NCBI GenBank assembly: GCA_034434895.1
Contig: DAOTYI010000043.1
Span: 1-51,914, forward strand
Direction of reading: 5' to 3'
DNA from: DAOTXL01 sp034434895
Lineage (GTDB): Bacteria > Chloroflexota > Anaerolineae > JAAYZQ01
DNA length: 51,914 nucleotides
Positions within the stretch are counted from its first letter, which is position 1. The number at the start of each line of letters is the position of its first letter. Below are positions 51,907-51,914 of this stretch, in pieces. The notes under the pieces were generated by a model. The model saw only the letters and a program-made list of their open reading frames with translations. It was not told where the DNA came from and ran no database searches. The position numbers and the translations under genes are program-made.

Positions 51907-51914
51907 TGTGGAGG

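Overview
The window is GC-rich and gene-dense, with ATGA start/stop overlaps, extracytoplasmic lipoproteins carrying Pro/Thr/Glu-rich spacers, STAND NTPases, very large multi-GAF kinases, half-palindromic intergenic repeats and a heptanucleotide tract. Together with an aroC-aroK fusion and a chorismate mutase-DAHP synthase fusion, this fits a free-living member of the Chloroflexota (Anaerolineae/Caldilineae-like). The lineage is inferred from gene style only; no rRNA or other phylogenetic marker was compared. A selenocysteine tRNA shows that the organism probably makes selenoproteins.

Layout. 0-1.3 kb: an RNase H-fold nuclease with TPR-like tail (minus). 1.5-7.9 kb (plus): metG behind a structured leader with an attenuator, then a shikimate/chorismate operon (aroC-aroK fusion, aroB, aroQ, chorismate mutase-DAHP synthase). 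7.9-8.9 kb: a tyrosine-recombinase-like protein without catalytic residues, under a consensus promoter. 8.9-14.5 kb (minus): envelope polysaccharide genes (two large GT-C/DUF2142-like membrane proteins and a polyprenyl-phosphate sugar transferase). 14.8-23.9 kb (minus): a seven-gene peptide uptake and degradation operon (SBP, two permeases, two ATPases, D-aminoacylase-type amidohydrolase, S9 peptidase). 24.0-25.5 kb: a scarred region with the remnant of a toxin-antitoxin pair, several palindromes and a cysteine-less DJ-1-like protein with a possible attenuator. 25.4-28.2 kb (plus): an HTH-NB-ARC STAND gene cut from its TPR sensor by an 11-copy heptamer tract. 28.2-29.9 kb (minus): a half-size MMPL/RND protein whose promoter is bracketed by two TetR-type operators. 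30-32.4 kb (plus): comEC. 32.3-33.9 kb (minus): an O-antigen-ligase-like protein and selC.

33.9-51.9 kb is one minus-strand run: an acyl-ACP-reductase-like protein, REC-degenerate GGDEF, a 3098-residue kinase with 13 GAF domains, a membrane PDZ-GAF kinase, a REC-GAF-GAF pseudokinase, an RsbT-like kinase, a lone receiver and an alpha/beta hydrolase with Thr in the nucleophile position. The five genes between 51.0 and 35.8 kb are close or overlapping and probably act as one signalling array, with some members catalytic and others apparently scaffolding. This array and the split STAND gene are the least conventional parts of the window.

Intergenic DNA is filled with several families of short palindromic repeats. 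In at least four cases the repeat edge supplies the stop codon of the adjoining gene.
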